This document shows positions 44,059 through 56,600 of a stretch of 58,000 nucleotides of DNA, piece after piece. A model generated the notes under the pieces. It saw nothing but the letters and a program-made list of their open reading frames with translations. It made no database searches and was not told the DNA's origin. Within the stretch, counting starts at the first letter, position 1; each line of letters starts with the position of its first letter. A program made the translations under genes and the position numbers. Origin of the DNA: Adiantum capillus-veneris (lineage: Eukaryota; Streptophyta; Polypodiopsida; Polypodiales; Pteridaceae). Where the stretch lies: assembly GCA_014529385.2 (NCBI GenBank), contig CM043952.1, positions 154,457,557 through 154,515,556 of the forward strand. The letters run 5' to 3'.

Positions 44059-44446
44059 TCTAACTAAACTTATGTATATGCTACTTTGTGCTTTGGCAAC
44101 TCAAAACTTTAGTTGCTACCCTTCTTTACTTTCGGAAATTAGTCCTCAAGTAGCCACACCCGTGGTTTAGAGATAGTTGATTGCAAAGAGTAGTGGAGAG
44201 GGCCTAACAATGCTCAGTTGATTATGGTTCCTCTTGATCTTGGTAGTAGCTTAATAATGGTTAAGCCGAAGGCAAGCCCCGAAAGACTCCATTATTAAGT
44301 CTATAATTCTCAATGGTGTACCTCGAACTAAGTCCTTTTCAACCAAGTTAATAGATCCATGTCCCACTTACCCTCTTGCAATGAACAAGTCCAACCTTTC
44401 ATGGAAAACTTAAGAACCTCTCTTCTTAAGCAAGAAAAGAGAAACC
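44059..44446 (-). other. Leader between primer site and gag of the fragmentary Gypsy element
   Basis: No open frame of note. Fits the untranslated leader of the minus-strand element. Confidence 0.5.
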
Positions 44447-44462
44447 AATAGCTCTGATACCA
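44447..44462 (-). other. Primer-binding site, initiator-Met tRNA type
   Basis: The minus strand reads TTGGTATCAGAGCTATTGG directly inside the right LTR. Confidence 0.85.
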
Positions 44463-44463
44463 A

Positions 44464-45459
44464 TGTTACAAAATTGGACTTGTAACATTGAGAGTAGCAG
44501 AATTAAGATAATTGTAGTGATAATTTCTTTATGAGAATTCTTCATGAGCATAAGGAGAATACTTAATTAGAGATAGCAAAATAACCATTAAACCTAGTTA
44601 ACTTGGCATGAACAATACTTGTAAAAGAGAGAGAGAGAGTTTGAGAAATTGACAATAGTTGAGGACCGGATTTACTTGGAGCCGGCTCCCCTCCAAGGCT
44701 TTTGTATCATAGATTCTCCCATTAACAGAGACTTGGTACAATACAAGCTTCTCCCATGAAGAGAGACTTGGTACAATACAAGATTTGTGTTCCTTAAGAC
44801 CTCATTGATGTAATGAATGTGGGAAGCTTCATGCACCAAGATTATACCCTTAGCTAACTTACAAAAGCATTAATTTGACCCCGGCCTCAATCCCAAGACC
44901 TCAAACACCTTCAAAGGTGGAGAGAGCTAACATGGAGTGAGGGTAGGGAAGAGAAAGAAGAAGTAGCATATGAGAAAGAAGTACTTTCTTCACCATAGAT
45001 TACTCTTGGAGCTTAGCTTAGCATCGTAATATAGATGGTAGAGAAGATGAGCATGCCATTGAAGCTTGGCACTTGGTTGGATTTGCATTCCATAGCCAAG
45101 TGTTGTTGATGTAGGCTCTCAAATTCTCAAGATTGGAGAAGGATATGAAGCTCTTGCTCAACACAATGAGAATGAATGTGTGAGTGTATGTGTGGGAGAG
45201 AGAGAGTATACCCCCAAGCACACCCTCTTCTTGCTTTGGTTGACCCCTCTTCTAGCTCAAGCTTGCATTTGATTGGACCTCACCAAGCCTAGCCAATCAC
45301 ATAATTTAGTCCTATCAAGCAACAAGGGTAGCATTTGGACAAGTGTCCTCCTTTCCCCTTTGAGAGAGAGGGCTTCGATAATGCTTGGATAAATATTTAA
45401 ATAAACTAAATTCTCATTGGACCCCTTTTAAAGCCATCACATAGGCTTTAGGCACAGCA
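44464..45459 (-). repeat. Right (5') LTR of the fragmentary Gypsy element, main part
   Basis: Starts TGTTACAAAATTGGACTTG. A segment ending GAGACTTGGTACAATACAAG is present twice at about 44713-44780 but once in the left LTR, which explains the length difference. The LTR resumes at 51011-51038 beyond the Copia insertion. Confidence 0.8.
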
Positions 45460-45674
45460 TGTTGGGATTAAAGCCCAAGTGGCCTCTTATGCGGATATGG
45501 CCGGCCGCCCGCCTAACTCACTTACCTCTAACTCTTTGTATATACTAACTTATACTTTGTGAATACTAAGAAATTGGGAGATAACCCTTCTAACAGTTCT
45601 CTGCATACTGTACTGTGTAAGCTCACTGTGTGTGTGTGTGAGAGAGTCGACCCACGCTCCGCTCCGTGACTTCA
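45460..45674 (+). repeat. 5' LTR of the young Copia element
   Basis: Starts TGTTGGGATTAAAGCCCAAG and ends CCGTGACTTCA. Contains GGCCGGCCGCCCGCC and TATATACTAAC. Microsatellite (GT)n(GA)n near 45626-45648. Confidence 0.95.
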
Positions 45675-45676
45675 AT

Positions 45677-45687
45677 TGGTATCAGAG
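45677..45687 (+). other. Primer-binding site, initiator-Met tRNA type
   Basis: TGGTATCAGAG two bases after the 5' LTR. Confidence 0.9.
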
Positions 45688-46740
45688 CCTTGGTTCAGTG
45701 CGGATTTGCGCAATCGTGCGCGCGCGCACTTTTCCGGCAGATTCTGGATCCGGAGTTCGAAAATTCACACTCGGCGTTCCGGGAGCGTTTCCACCAGGCG
45801 ACCTAGAGTTTTACCCCCCTTTCGAAGCCGTTTATGCCCTCAGAATTTCGTTCTGAGCACTATAGCAGAAGATAGATTTCAGCCGCAAAGAAATCCGTCT
45901 TGTGTAAATTGGCAAGCAGGAGGTGGTCGACATCAATATCGGCATCGACATACATCACCTATTAGTCTTCAGAGCATCATCTATAGACCAGGTACACATA
46001 TATATCATCAGATATATATATTGCAGTCTGCATTGTTACTTCTTGTGCTTGCCAGGTTCCAGGGGAGGTGTGGCCATACGACGGCTTGACACCACTGGCA
46101 TGTATTGCAGATTGATGTACTGTGATTGTGGGTCTGCTAGTTGTGAGTCACGCTAGCAGACAGACCGCCGCAGCGGTCATAGGACAGTGATTGGTCTATT
46201 ATAGGATGTATGCTAGTTCTGGGCAGTTTGCTGAGCCATCTGAGAGGGTCGTGTGTGAGGTTTTTTGAAGCCAAGCACTGGGGGCTGGGTTACCCAGTGT
46301 GAGGTGGATTAGATTGCTGGAGTTCCCCTCTACACGCATCCTCTTCGGCGACTTTTATCCCTTAGGATGTATGACTTTGTGTAGACACTGGATTGCATCT
46401 TATGCGTCAGGCCGTTGAGGTATTGATCAGGGTTCAGTCTTGAGACAGATACAGGTTCTGTCATCGCCCAGAGAGGAGACAGTGTATGCTTACAGGACAG
46501 CATATTACAGAGATTTTGTAGATTTGTCACTGGTCAGCTATTTATGATTGTTTTTTGAGCTATCTTTTGGTTCCCAGAGCTCAGTTTACAGGGGAGACTC
46601 TGTCAAAAGTTTTCAAAATACTGACAGTTCCTGAGGAGAGGTGTTCAGCTTGTTGATTACAGCTTGTTTACTATGTACAGAGGCCAGTTTACAGGGGAAA
46701 CTCTGCCGGATTTTTCTCAGGAGTAAGCAGTTTGGCAGAT
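45688..46740 (+). other. Long untranslated leader of the young Copia element
   Basis: About 1.05 kb between primer site and the Gag ATG, without a credible ORF. It would hold the packaging signal. The segment near 46255-46335 is shared with the old Copia copy at 42170. Confidence 0.6.
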
Positions 46741-49700
46741 ATGGCATCTTCTCAAAGTGAGACTCTTTACAACATAAAGAAGCTGGATGGCACAAACTTT
46801 CCATTCTGGAAGAAGCAGATTTGGCAGGTTTTGGTGGAGAAAAAACAAGTGAAGCCACTGAAGCTCAAAGGGGAGAGACCAGAAGGTATGGCTGAAGATG
46901 AGTGGGAAGAGCTTGACGAGTTAGCTTGTTCCACAATCATGTTGACACTGGCAGAAAATGTTTACTTCAACGTAGCAGAAGAGACTACAGCGTATGGTGT
47001 ATGGCAAAAGCTATGTGATATGTACGAGAAACAAAGTGCTGCTTCTCAGATTTACTGGCTCAAGAAATTGGTGGATTTGAAGATGAAGGAAGGGACAGCC
47101 ATGTCAAATCATCTGAATGAATTTCACACAATTTTCAGCCAGTTAACAGCACAGGAGATAGTCTTTCCAGATTCAGTGAAGGCTATGTTTCTCTTAATCA
47201 CTTTGCCAGACAGTTGGGATACTTTTCGTACAGCGTTAAGTAATTCTGTCGTGCCAGAAGGTCTTACAAGTGCCAATGTAGAAGGCAGCTTGCTCACAGA
47301 GGAAGTGAACAGGAAGAACATTGACAAAGGCAAAGGCAATAGTGCTTTGGTCGTTCGAGGGAGACAACAGTTTAAAGAGAAGAAGGGTAAGAAGGCACAA
47401 AACCGAAGTAAGTCTCGTGATTCGAAGTCAAAGGATGACATAGAATGCTACCATTGTGGCAAGAAGGGTCACATGAAGCGAGACTGTACGAAGTGGAAAC
47501 AAGAAAAAGGAAAAACAAAGAGTTCTGAGCAAGATGAAAAGAAGAGTTCACTGAAGATTGAAGAGGTGAATGTCACAGGATCTGGTTCAGACAGTGATTC
47601 TGGTATAGCAGCTGGTGACATCTTCCTTACAAGCAATCTTGATTCTGTTTTCTTGACTGCAGAGGATGGACATGCTATGAGTGATTGGATTATCGACTCA
47701 GGGGCATCTTTACATGTTTCTCCGCACAAAGAGTGGTTTACATCATATGTGGCTACTAAAGATTATGTCAGACTTGGCAATGAGCAGGTTTGTGACATAC
47801 TTGGAGTGGGAGATGTGCAGTTGAAGTTTCAGAATGGCTCTTCTTTATGGCTCAAGAATGTCAGACATGTTCCAGCAATCCGAAAGAGCTTGATTAGTAC
47901 AGGGAAGTTGGATGATGCGGGTTATGTGACAGTTTTTGGGAACAGCGCTTGGAAGATCTCCAAAGGTTCGATGACTGTAGCACATGGCAGCAAGTCAAGA
48001 ACTCTGTACACTTTACATGTTTCAGAGGTTAAAAACCATGTAATTAATGTGATTGAGCAGCCAAGTGTGTCACTGTGGCATCGTAGGTTGGGACATATGT
48101 CAAAAAGAGGAATGGAAATACTTTCTCATTATGGTTATTTGCCTGGCTTTTCATTTCAAGATTTCGAGTTTTGTGAGCATTGTGTTTATGGTAAGCAAAC
48201 ACAGGAACCGCACAGATCAAAGAGGAATCGTAGGGACGAACGGTTAGCTCTTGTACACAGTGATCTATGCGGACCAATGCCTAGTTTGTCACTAGGGGGA
48301 GCAGCGTACTTTTGTACATTCATAGATGACTATTCTCGCAAAGTATGGGTTTAATTCTTGAAGCACAAGGATGAGGTGCTCAAGGTCTTTAAGACATTCT
48401 TGCAGCTGGTGGAGAATCAGAGTGGTCAGAAGCTGAAGTGCTTGAGAACTGACAATGGTGGAGAGTACGTTTCCAAAGCTTTTCAAGACTTTTGTGAAGC
48501 AAAAGGGATTAAGCGGGAACTTACTGCACCATATAATCCTTCACAGAATGGGGTTGCAGAACGTATGAATAGGACCATACAAGAGAAGGTCAGAAGCATG
48601 TTGTCAAATGCTGAGTTGCCTGATGGATTTTGGGCGGAAGCAGTGGCTACAGCAGTCCATTTGATCAACAGGTCTCCTAGTAGGGTTCTGGATAAGAGTG
48701 CAGTGGCCGAGATGCTATGGACAGGCAAGGCACCTTCGTATAAGCATCTCAGAGTCTTTGGTTGTGAAGCTTATAGCCATATTCCTAAGGAGTTCAGAAA
48801 TAAGTTAGAACCAAAGAGCAAGAAGTGTATATTTCTTGGCTACGGAGAATCGGGCGAGATGGGTTACCGGCTTTGGGATCCTGAGTCCAGAAAGCTTATT
48901 CGTAGCAATGATGTGCATTTCAATGAAGCCAAGTTTCACGCTAAGCCAGAGAAGACAGAGGAGATCAGAAGAGTTGTCTTCAGGGAAGATGGACCTAGTG
49001 CTAGCACATCAAGACAGCATAGTCAGGCTCAGGAACAACCTATAGTGGCTAGAGTGGCAGAATCAGTTGTGGTGAGACGTTCTAAGCGTGTCTCCAAACC
49101 ACCTGATCGTTATGTGCCATCTCTAAATTATGTCATGCTCACAGATTGCGGAGAACCATCTTGTTACAAGGAAGCATTACAAGTGGTTGACTCGAAAAAA
49201 TGGCAGTTGGCCATGCAGTCAGAGATGACAGCTCTGCATAAAAACCAGACATGGAAGTTGGTTAAATTACCACAGGGCAAAAAGGCTCTACCTTGTAAAT
49301 GGGTTTACAGGTATAAGATCACCGCTCATGATAGTCAGCCAAAGTACAAAGCAAGGCTTGTTGCCAAGGGCTTTAAGGAAGAACAAGGCATTGACTTTGA
49401 TGAAGTCTTCTCTCCAGTGGTCAAGATGACTACATTGAGATGCTTTCTTGCATTGGTTGCTATATTGGATTTGTTGTTGCACCAAATGGATGTCAAGACA
49501 GCGTTCTTGCATGGTGATTTAGATGTGGAAATTTACATGCAGTAGCTAGAAGGGTTTGTTGAGAAAGGCATGGAACATTTGGTATGCTAGTTGTTAAAGA
49601 GTCTTTATGGCTTAAAACAATCACCGAGGGCATGGTACCATAAGTTCCACTAGTTTATGCTTTCTCAAGGCTACAAACGTAGTGAGTTCGATCACTGTCT

Positions 49701-50706
49701 ATATACAAAGAAGGCTAAGGATGGCAGTTGGCTGATCCTTATTTTGTATGTGGATGACATGTTGATTGCTGGCAAACACTTGGAAGAAATTTCGGCTTTG
49801 AAGTCAAAGATGGCAAAATCATTTGACATGAAAGACATGGGTGAGGCAAGTCATATACTTGGTATGCGCATTGAGAGAGACAGATCAACGAAGTTGATTT
49901 GGTTATCTCAAACAGAGTATATTGACAAGGTTTTGCAACGTTTCAATATGGAGAAGGGAAAGGCATTGAGTGTTCCATTGCCACCATATGTGAAACTTAG
50001 CAAACAAGATTGTCCTGTGTCTGAGGAAGAAAAGGCTGAAATGGATAAGATTCCATATGCGTCTGCAGTGGGTAGTTTGATGTATGCAATGATTGCTACA
50101 CGTCCGGATATTGCATTTGCAGTGGGAGTGGTTAGCAGATATATGTCAAATCCCGGCAAGAAACATTGGGAGGCAGTGAAAGGTATCATGAGATACTTAG
50201 AACATACAAAGAGTATGCGCATATGCTATGGTAGTCAGGATTTGAGTGTCAGAGGATACACTGACTCAGATTATGCAGGAGACTTGGATAAGAGGAGATC
50301 TACATCAGGCTATGTCTTTACATTGGCTGGAGGTGCCATATCATGGCGATCTCGATTACAAGATTGTGTTACGCAGTCTACTACAGAAGCTGAGTATGTT
50401 GCAGCAAATGAGGCATGCAAAGAAGCTATTTGGCTTGGTAGATTGGTTGTAGACTTGGGAATCAAAGTAGATATGCCAGAGTTATATTGTGATAGTCAAA
50501 GTGCTATACAATTGGCAAAGAATCCAGTGTTCCATTCGAAGACTAAGCATATTGATGTCAAATATCACTTCATTAGGGAAGTACTTGTAGACAAGCAGAT
50601 ACAACTGCTGAAGATCCACACCAAGGACAATCCTGCTGATCTACTCACAAAGGGACTTCTAGGAGAGGGCTTTGTGCATTGTCGTGAGTTATTGGGCATT
50701 GGATAG
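46741..50706 (+). pseudogene. Copia gag-pol polyprotein, single frame with four stops
   Basis: The ATG at 46741 opens MASSQSETLYNIKKLDG. In order: Gag with FWKKQIWQVL and MKEGTAMSNHLNEFHTIFSQL; one CCHC knuckle (CYHCGKKGHMKRDC); protease (DWIIDSGASLHVSP); integrase zinc region (LWHRRLGHMSKRG, CEHCVYGKQ); catalytic LVHSDLCGP, LRTDNGGEYVS and NPSQNGVAERMNR; reverse transcriptase with KARLVAKGFKEEQGIDFDE and LYVDDMLIAG; RNase H with GYTDSDYAGDLDKRRSTSGY, STTEAEYVAA and LYCDSQSAIQLA. Stops are TAA 48352-48354 and TAG 49543-49545, 49588-49590 and 49651-49653. All lie in one frame of 1,322 codons. Only the 49543 stop fits a simple CAG-to-TAG change; the others may need other changes. Confidence 0.95.
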
Positions 50707-50790
50707 ATGGCAGCCATGTAAATCTTTGTACATTTATGTTCATAGATTTACAGTTACTTAAAGTGCCACATTGGACTTTAAGTGGGAGGT

Positions 50791-51005
50791 TGTTGGGATT
50801 AAAGCCCAAGTGGCCTCTTATGCGGATATGGCCGGCCGCCCGCCTAACTCACTTACCTCTAACTCTTTGTATATACTAACTTATACTTTGTGAATACTAA
50901 GAAATTGGGAGATAACCCTTCTAACAGTTCTCTGCATACTGTACTGTGTAAGCTCACTGTGTGTGTGTGAGAGAGAGTCGACCCACGCTCCGCTCCGTGA
51001 CTTCA
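50791..51005 (+). repeat. 3' LTR of the young Copia element
   Basis: 215 bp. Same as the 5' LTR apart from one base at the GT/GA junction. Confidence 0.95.
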
Positions 51006-51038
51006 CAGCATGAGGGCAACATGTGTAGGTGCTTGACA

Positions 51039-51676
51039 TGTGTTCTTATTGCCTCTTGAGTCTTGGGCTTGCCTTGTGTGTGTGTGTGTTGTGTGTGTGT
51101 GTGTGTGTGTGTCCCTACTCTTCGAGCTCACCCCCTCTTATGTAGGAGTCAAGTTTGACTTTGGAACCCCTGAAGCACCTTAGTCATGAAGCACCTCAAG
51201 CACCTTAGTCATCACGCACGACAAGCACCTCAAGCACCTTAGGCATTAAGCACGACAAGCACCTCAAGCACATGCCTTGCCTAAGGTTTAAAGTACCCTA
51301 AGGTCCTAGGTCTAAGGACTTTTGACACTGACCTTTGGAGGTCTTTAATGAAGCTAACCCTAAGGTCTTCTAAGCTCCATCACATACTCATTGCTCTTTA
51401 GTAGACCATCTCCCTTTTTGGACCCTTAATGAGAAATAGCCTTTTCTTTCTTTTGATCACGTGTTGAGATAGATCTAAAAGCACCCTTTCATTTTTCCAC
51501 AATAAATGATTAGTTCAATATGAGAAAATCATTTGGGATAGTTAGATATTAGATTTTATGACATCCCACAAAATCTTTTAGCTTTATAATTCGGATATGC
51601 ACTTGCGCATTACATGTCAAACTGCCCAAAAAATAATGTCAAAAGTGAACTTGATTAAAAAAAATTTAACTTCATC
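51039..51676. repeat. Flank with (GT)n and a short AAGCACCTCAAGCACCTTAG repeat; no gene
   Basis: (GT)n at about 51076-51112. At 51165-51275 the unit AAGCACCTCAAGCACCTTAG plus CATNACGCACGAC occurs about three times with a period near 33-36 bp. The rest has no credible ORF. Confidence 0.65.
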
Positions 51677-53480
51677 TTAACCCATATCTTTAGCATTAGT
51701 GTCTTTGAGCTTGATCTTGTTTTGCCCAATGGCCCAAGACACTAAAACATCCAATGCCTTTGAGTCTTGGCATTTTTTCTTGAAATCAAATGATTCCTTT
51801 GGAGTAGTCCATTGCAACTCTTTTAAAAAGTCAGCTAGTCGCATATACATGAGGTCTATGTTGTGCTCTCCCATCAATTTCAAAGCTATTGCTTCTTTTT
51901 TTGTCTTCTTAAGTGCCTTATTTTGCAAAAGGTATGTTACACTCATGTAAGGACCTTCATAGAAAATCTACTGAATTTGCAATGCAACGCGCTCATTTGT
52001 AAGACCAAAGATGTTAGTAGCTATACATGAGTCGATAATGTGACTTTGTTATGAGAAGGATTCAAATTCCGCTTTTTAGACTTGCAAACCTGCAATACAT
52101 AGAAACAATTCACAACACTCAAAATGCTTGATTATATTAGTATACCAAGAAAAGGGCTTGTACCAGGGTAGAGTTGTTATGTTTGTATCTCTGCAGGAAC
52201 TTTGGTAACTATTTGAGCTTTTCCACTCTTGCTTTCACCTTACAAAGACCATCCCATTTCAAAAATAGAGATTTAAAGTCTCTACCAAAGAGTTGACAAT
52301 GAACAGACCCTTGAAATGACGACATCGTTGTTAGATGATTTCTTGTTTGCGATCCTTCAAAGCCTGCAAAAACAAGATTTTGTTGATCCCTTACAAGGGA
52401 GACTCCCTCTAAGGACATCTAATCACCAATGTCAAACCTTTTTCTTTGAGGGTACATTTCCTTTCTCTTTGTTTCCACACTATAAGTAAACATATAGGTA
52501 TCATTCAAACACCATTAATAGATAGAGTTTTTTTCTTCACACTTTGAGTTTGGGACACTTACCACTAGCTCATTTAAGCACATGACCTTTGGCTTCTTTT
52601 TTGATATGTTAATGGGTGGTGTAGCATCATCATCCTTTAAAAAAATTGACATTAACATCACAAGATTTTTTTCAATAAGATGACAACCTAAAGAAGTTTA
52701 CCACTCCAAATATCTCCATATCACTTTTGTCGTCAAGGTCTACTAATGCATGGTTAAGCACCTACATAAACTATAATCTATAAGCAAAAAGGTGGGTCTC
52801 AACCCATGACATAACCAATAATAAAAATAAGTCCTTACAAAACTCTTGATGATTGAAATGCCATGGTCTTTACTGTTTCCACCATATCAAACATCTTCCA
52901 TGTCAACTACACACCAACACCAATAAACATAGCCAAATTTGAGGAATTTCATGTGATTAGTTTTGTGGAAAGATCACAATCTACGTCTCTCACTTCTTTG
53001 TTTGAATGATCCAAGTCAATAGGTAAATTTTCACTTAGAGGAGAGTCATTTCCAAAATTCTATAAACACAGATATACAAAGTAGATAAATATTCCAAACA
53101 ATTTCTTGAAAACATTAAAATTTGCTACAAAAGCTCAACATACAAAACCTTACAACTTTACTAAGCAAACTTGATCAATAACATTGTGATCCCAAGAATC
53201 GTTCTTGCCACAAGAGGATGGTAATTGAATTTTTGTGAACGATCCATTGATAGGTATCACTGTAACCTAGGGGAGTGGAAAATAAAAATTGTAGAGGGCA
53301 CAAGATTGCTAAATTAAAATCAAAGTACAAACAAAATAAAGGCTATACATTGACCTCCTTAGATTTTTGTAGATGTCCCAACTTATACTTAGGAGATATG
53401 CTGCTTGATTGCATGTACGTGGATGACCCATTTGGAGTGTTGTTTCTATGTTACCCACCTTTGAAGTTGGTGACACAATC
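51677..53480 (-). pseudogene. Decayed multi-exon gene, product unknown
   Basis: Coding-like pieces with matching splice signals run down the minus strand. 53059-52839: acceptor TATAG, then NFGNDSPLSENLPIDLDHS, donor GTAAGG, two stops inside. 52761-52702: acceptor TGTAG, VLNHALVDLDDKSDMEIFGV, donor GTAAAC. 52634-52563: acceptor AAAG, DDDATPPINISKKKPKV, donor GTAAGT. 52480-52209: QQNLVFAGFEGSQTRNHLTT and LFGRDFKSLFLKWDG. 52089-51677: acceptor TTGCAG, TNIFGLTNERVALQIQ, then KLMGEHNIDLMYMRLADFL. A further piece (YKLGHLQKSKEV) lies near 53370. The last exon has three stops, each one C-to-T change from a Gln codon. I do not recognise the protein. No retroelement or transposase motif is present, so a host gene fragment is likely. 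Confidence 0.5.
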
Positions 53481-53639
53481 ATCCTTGAAAAATTAAACTT
53501 TTGATGAGATGTATGTGTGCAAGATGTTAATAAGTTGGTTGTTTAAGGTTCTTGTATTTCTAGATGTATGTAATATTTTTCACATTTATGTGAAAGGATT
53601 GGCTATATGAAAACCAAAAAGTTCAGACGCTTAAACCAT

Positions 53640-56600
53640 TCAAAAAATACCAGTCCAACCTTTAGAATCAAAACTAAAGAAAGTAGCAGAGGATCTAGAT
53701 GAGTCTATGATTCCTGTAGTAGGGAGATTGAGAAAGAATCAAGGCAAGTTAGAGCAGACTTGACCGAAGCAAAAATTACTAGACTAGGAAAGAATCAGGT
53801 GGATTCATCACAGAGCCAGCCAACATCTACAAGAGAACCAATGAAGTGGAATTGTAAAGATTCTCATGAGAAATGTTCTAGTTCAGATAGTGGGAGCTCA
53901 AGCAATGAGCAGGATGAGATATGTATCAAGGTCTGTGATCGGATTCAAAACCTAATTGTAGAGTTGGATAACATTCGATACACATTGCCTGAGGCGGCCA
54001 ATTTTCTCAGACAAAATAGGAAAGTTGAATCCGAGGCTAGAATAGTGGATTTAACGGCCCTTAAAGATGATGAGGTTCTAGTAATCCAAATAGACTATAA
54101 GCTACAAAAACAATGGGAACCGCTACAAAAATAATGGGAACCGCTACCTCGTGTTCTTCAGGATGGGGGAGCAGGAGTGAATATTATCGGTGAGCATCTT
54201 TGACAAAAGCTGGGAATTGTTGAGATGAACCCAACTCTATTCAGAATAAGGATGACAGAACATGAAAATAAGGGTGGGGAAAGAGAAATTCAAAACCAAT
54301 TTCTTGGTGTTAGATGTCCAAGAGGCTTATGGAATGTTATTACGAATTCGAAGGCCATGTTAAAAACCATTGGGGCTGTACATGATTATGCAAACCAAAC
54401 AGTAACCATCCAAGGCTCTAGCAGGAGAATCTAAGTCAAGACAGATAACACAAGGTCGTGGAGAAAGGCATTAAAGACCAGAGAGCTCTTAAGAAATATG
54501 GTACCAAAAATATCGAGAGGATGTTAGCCTCTATGAACATTTTTTCTTTAACACAGATCGACCTCAATGCGCTGCTAATGTACAAACAACAAGCAAAACA
54601 ATAGAAACAACAATTCACTAAACAAAAGCTGGAAAAAGATTAGTCCAAATAGATGATTGGGAACGAGACCAGTATGTACCTCAAAAGCTCGAAAGCAAAA
54701 ACCAATTCAGAGGCAAAGGAAGAAATCCCATAGTACCACAACAGAATCTTCAGAATGATCTCTGGAAGTTGGAAACCCATTTAATGATTATGTTGCGGGC
54801 ATTTAACAGACAAAGAAGCTAAATCATTGGCTAGGAGAAAAGGAGGTAGACAAAATTGGCTACTAGCGGATGACCAAGAACTTGAAGAACAAAATCTCGA
54901 CTCAGAGGAAGAACCAAGAATGATTAAAATCAACAAATATTTGAAACCAAATATCAAGGAAAAATAGAAAGCATTGTTTCAAAAGTATAAAGGTTTATTT
55001 GCTTGGGAACATACAGAGATGAAGGGAGTAGATCCAGAAGTATGCCAGCATCGCATACCACTGAAACTTGATGAACTAGTAAGACTGCAAAGATACAAAA
55101 TGAATCCCAGTTATGCAAAGAAAGTCAAAGAAGAGATTGATAATTTGCTTAAGGAAGGAATCATTACAGAGGTAGCTAGAAGCGATTGATTATTTCCTAT
55201 AGTGGCAGTTGCAAAGAAGAATGGCAAGCTTAGATTCTGTGTCGACTATAGGACTCAATGCCCAGACCATTCAAGACCCTTTTCCACTACCATTTATAGA
55301 TATGATGCTACATAAAATTGCAAGCCATGAAATGTATAGCTTTATGGATGGCTAAAGTGGTTATAACCAACTGAAAATTGCACTAGAAGACAGAGAAAAA
55401 AAACATTCACAATTGAGTGGGGAGCATTTATGTATTTAGTAATGCCATTCGGACTTTGTAATGCTCCAGCTACATTTTAGAGGTGCATGATGGAAATCTT
55501 CTGTGAGTTTTTGCATAAAATTTTTAGCCATCTTCGTGGATGATTTCACTGTGTTTTCCATTGAAGAGCCGCACATATTATTTTTTAAGATGGTTTTTCA
55601 AAGATGCAGGGAGAAAATAATCTGCATGAACAAATGTTCATGGTCTAGAGGGGACAATTACTGAGACACATTTTTTGGTGCTAAGGACAAGATCAAGAGT
55701 ATTCAGCAAGCCAAAGCGCCAACTATGGTTTCAGAATTGAGTACATTATTAGGGTACATAAATTTTTATCAAAGATTTATTCATATGTTTGCAAATAGAG
55801 TCGTATCCCTTTATGAGATCACAAAGAAAGAAGCTAAATACATCTGGACTGAAGAATGTGAGAAAAGATTTCAATGCTTGAAAGATGCGACGAGCAAGAA
55901 GCCAGTTTTTTGCCAGTCTACTTTGAACAAGGGTATTCAAAAATAGAAATAAGAGGCACTGGGAATGGTGTTTAGTGCAACTAAGTTCAGGCATTACCTA
56001 CTAGGGAAGCTGTTCCACTTTTATGTGGATCATCAGGCTTTATTGTTTCTAATCAATAAAGTGATCATACAAGGAAGATTGATAAGATGGAAGATACTCT
56101 TAATAGAATCCAAATTCAAGATTTTCCACAAACCAAGAAAGTCACATTGTGGAGCAGACTTTCTTTCAAGAAGCACTAAAGGATACTCTAAATATCCTTG
56201 AGAGACGAACCAATAAATGATGAACTATTTCAAAGCACAGCTGAGGAAGAACCAGATTCAGAATGGCAAGAAGTGTATGATCTCCTCCACCTGGGAAATT
56301 CCCAGAATATTGGCATCAGAATAAGAAAAAAATATTGGTCATTTGAAGTCTAAAATTCATCATTATTGCAAGAGCGTTTTATAGATTGGAAATTGATGGA
56401 GTGCTTTGAGGTTGAGTACCTTTAAAAGGATGCATGTAAGTCATTACTGAATCACATAATGGTGATGATGGAGGACATTTTTTGGTTGACATCACATATA
56501 AGAAAATCCCTCAGGTAGGATTATGGTGGCAATCGATGATAGCTGATGTTAGAACATTTTGTAAGACTTGTGATATCTACCAAAGGATGGGTAAACCCAC

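Larger units (their letters stand above)
45460..51005 (+). mobile_element. Young Ty1/Copia retrotransposon, 5.5 kb, nested in the Gypsy LTR
   Basis: LTRs 45460-45674 and 50791-51005 are each 215 bp and differ at only about one base, within the GT/GA microsatellite. The 5-bp target duplication CAGCA is exact at 45455-45459 and 51006-51010. The primer site TGGTATCAGAG starts at 45677 and the purine tract AGTGGGAGGT precedes the 3' LTR. A 1,066-bp leader separates primer site and Gag. One reading frame spans 46741-50706 with no frameshift but four stop codons. It is the most recent insertion in the window. Confidence 0.96.
40740..51038 (-). mobile_element. Fragmentary Ty3/Gypsy element with 1-kb LTRs, invaded by Copia elements
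   Basis: Repeats at 40740-41707 and 44464-45459 plus 51011-51038 match over about 1 kb. An initiator-Met primer site on the minus strand (44447-44462) adjoins the right repeat, so this is the 5' LTR of a minus-strand element. A Gypsy-type gag follows on that strand (44058-43229) but pol is absent, replaced by an old Copia fragment. I see no matching target duplication at the outer ends. The right LTR is split by a complete young Copia element. Confidence 0.8.
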
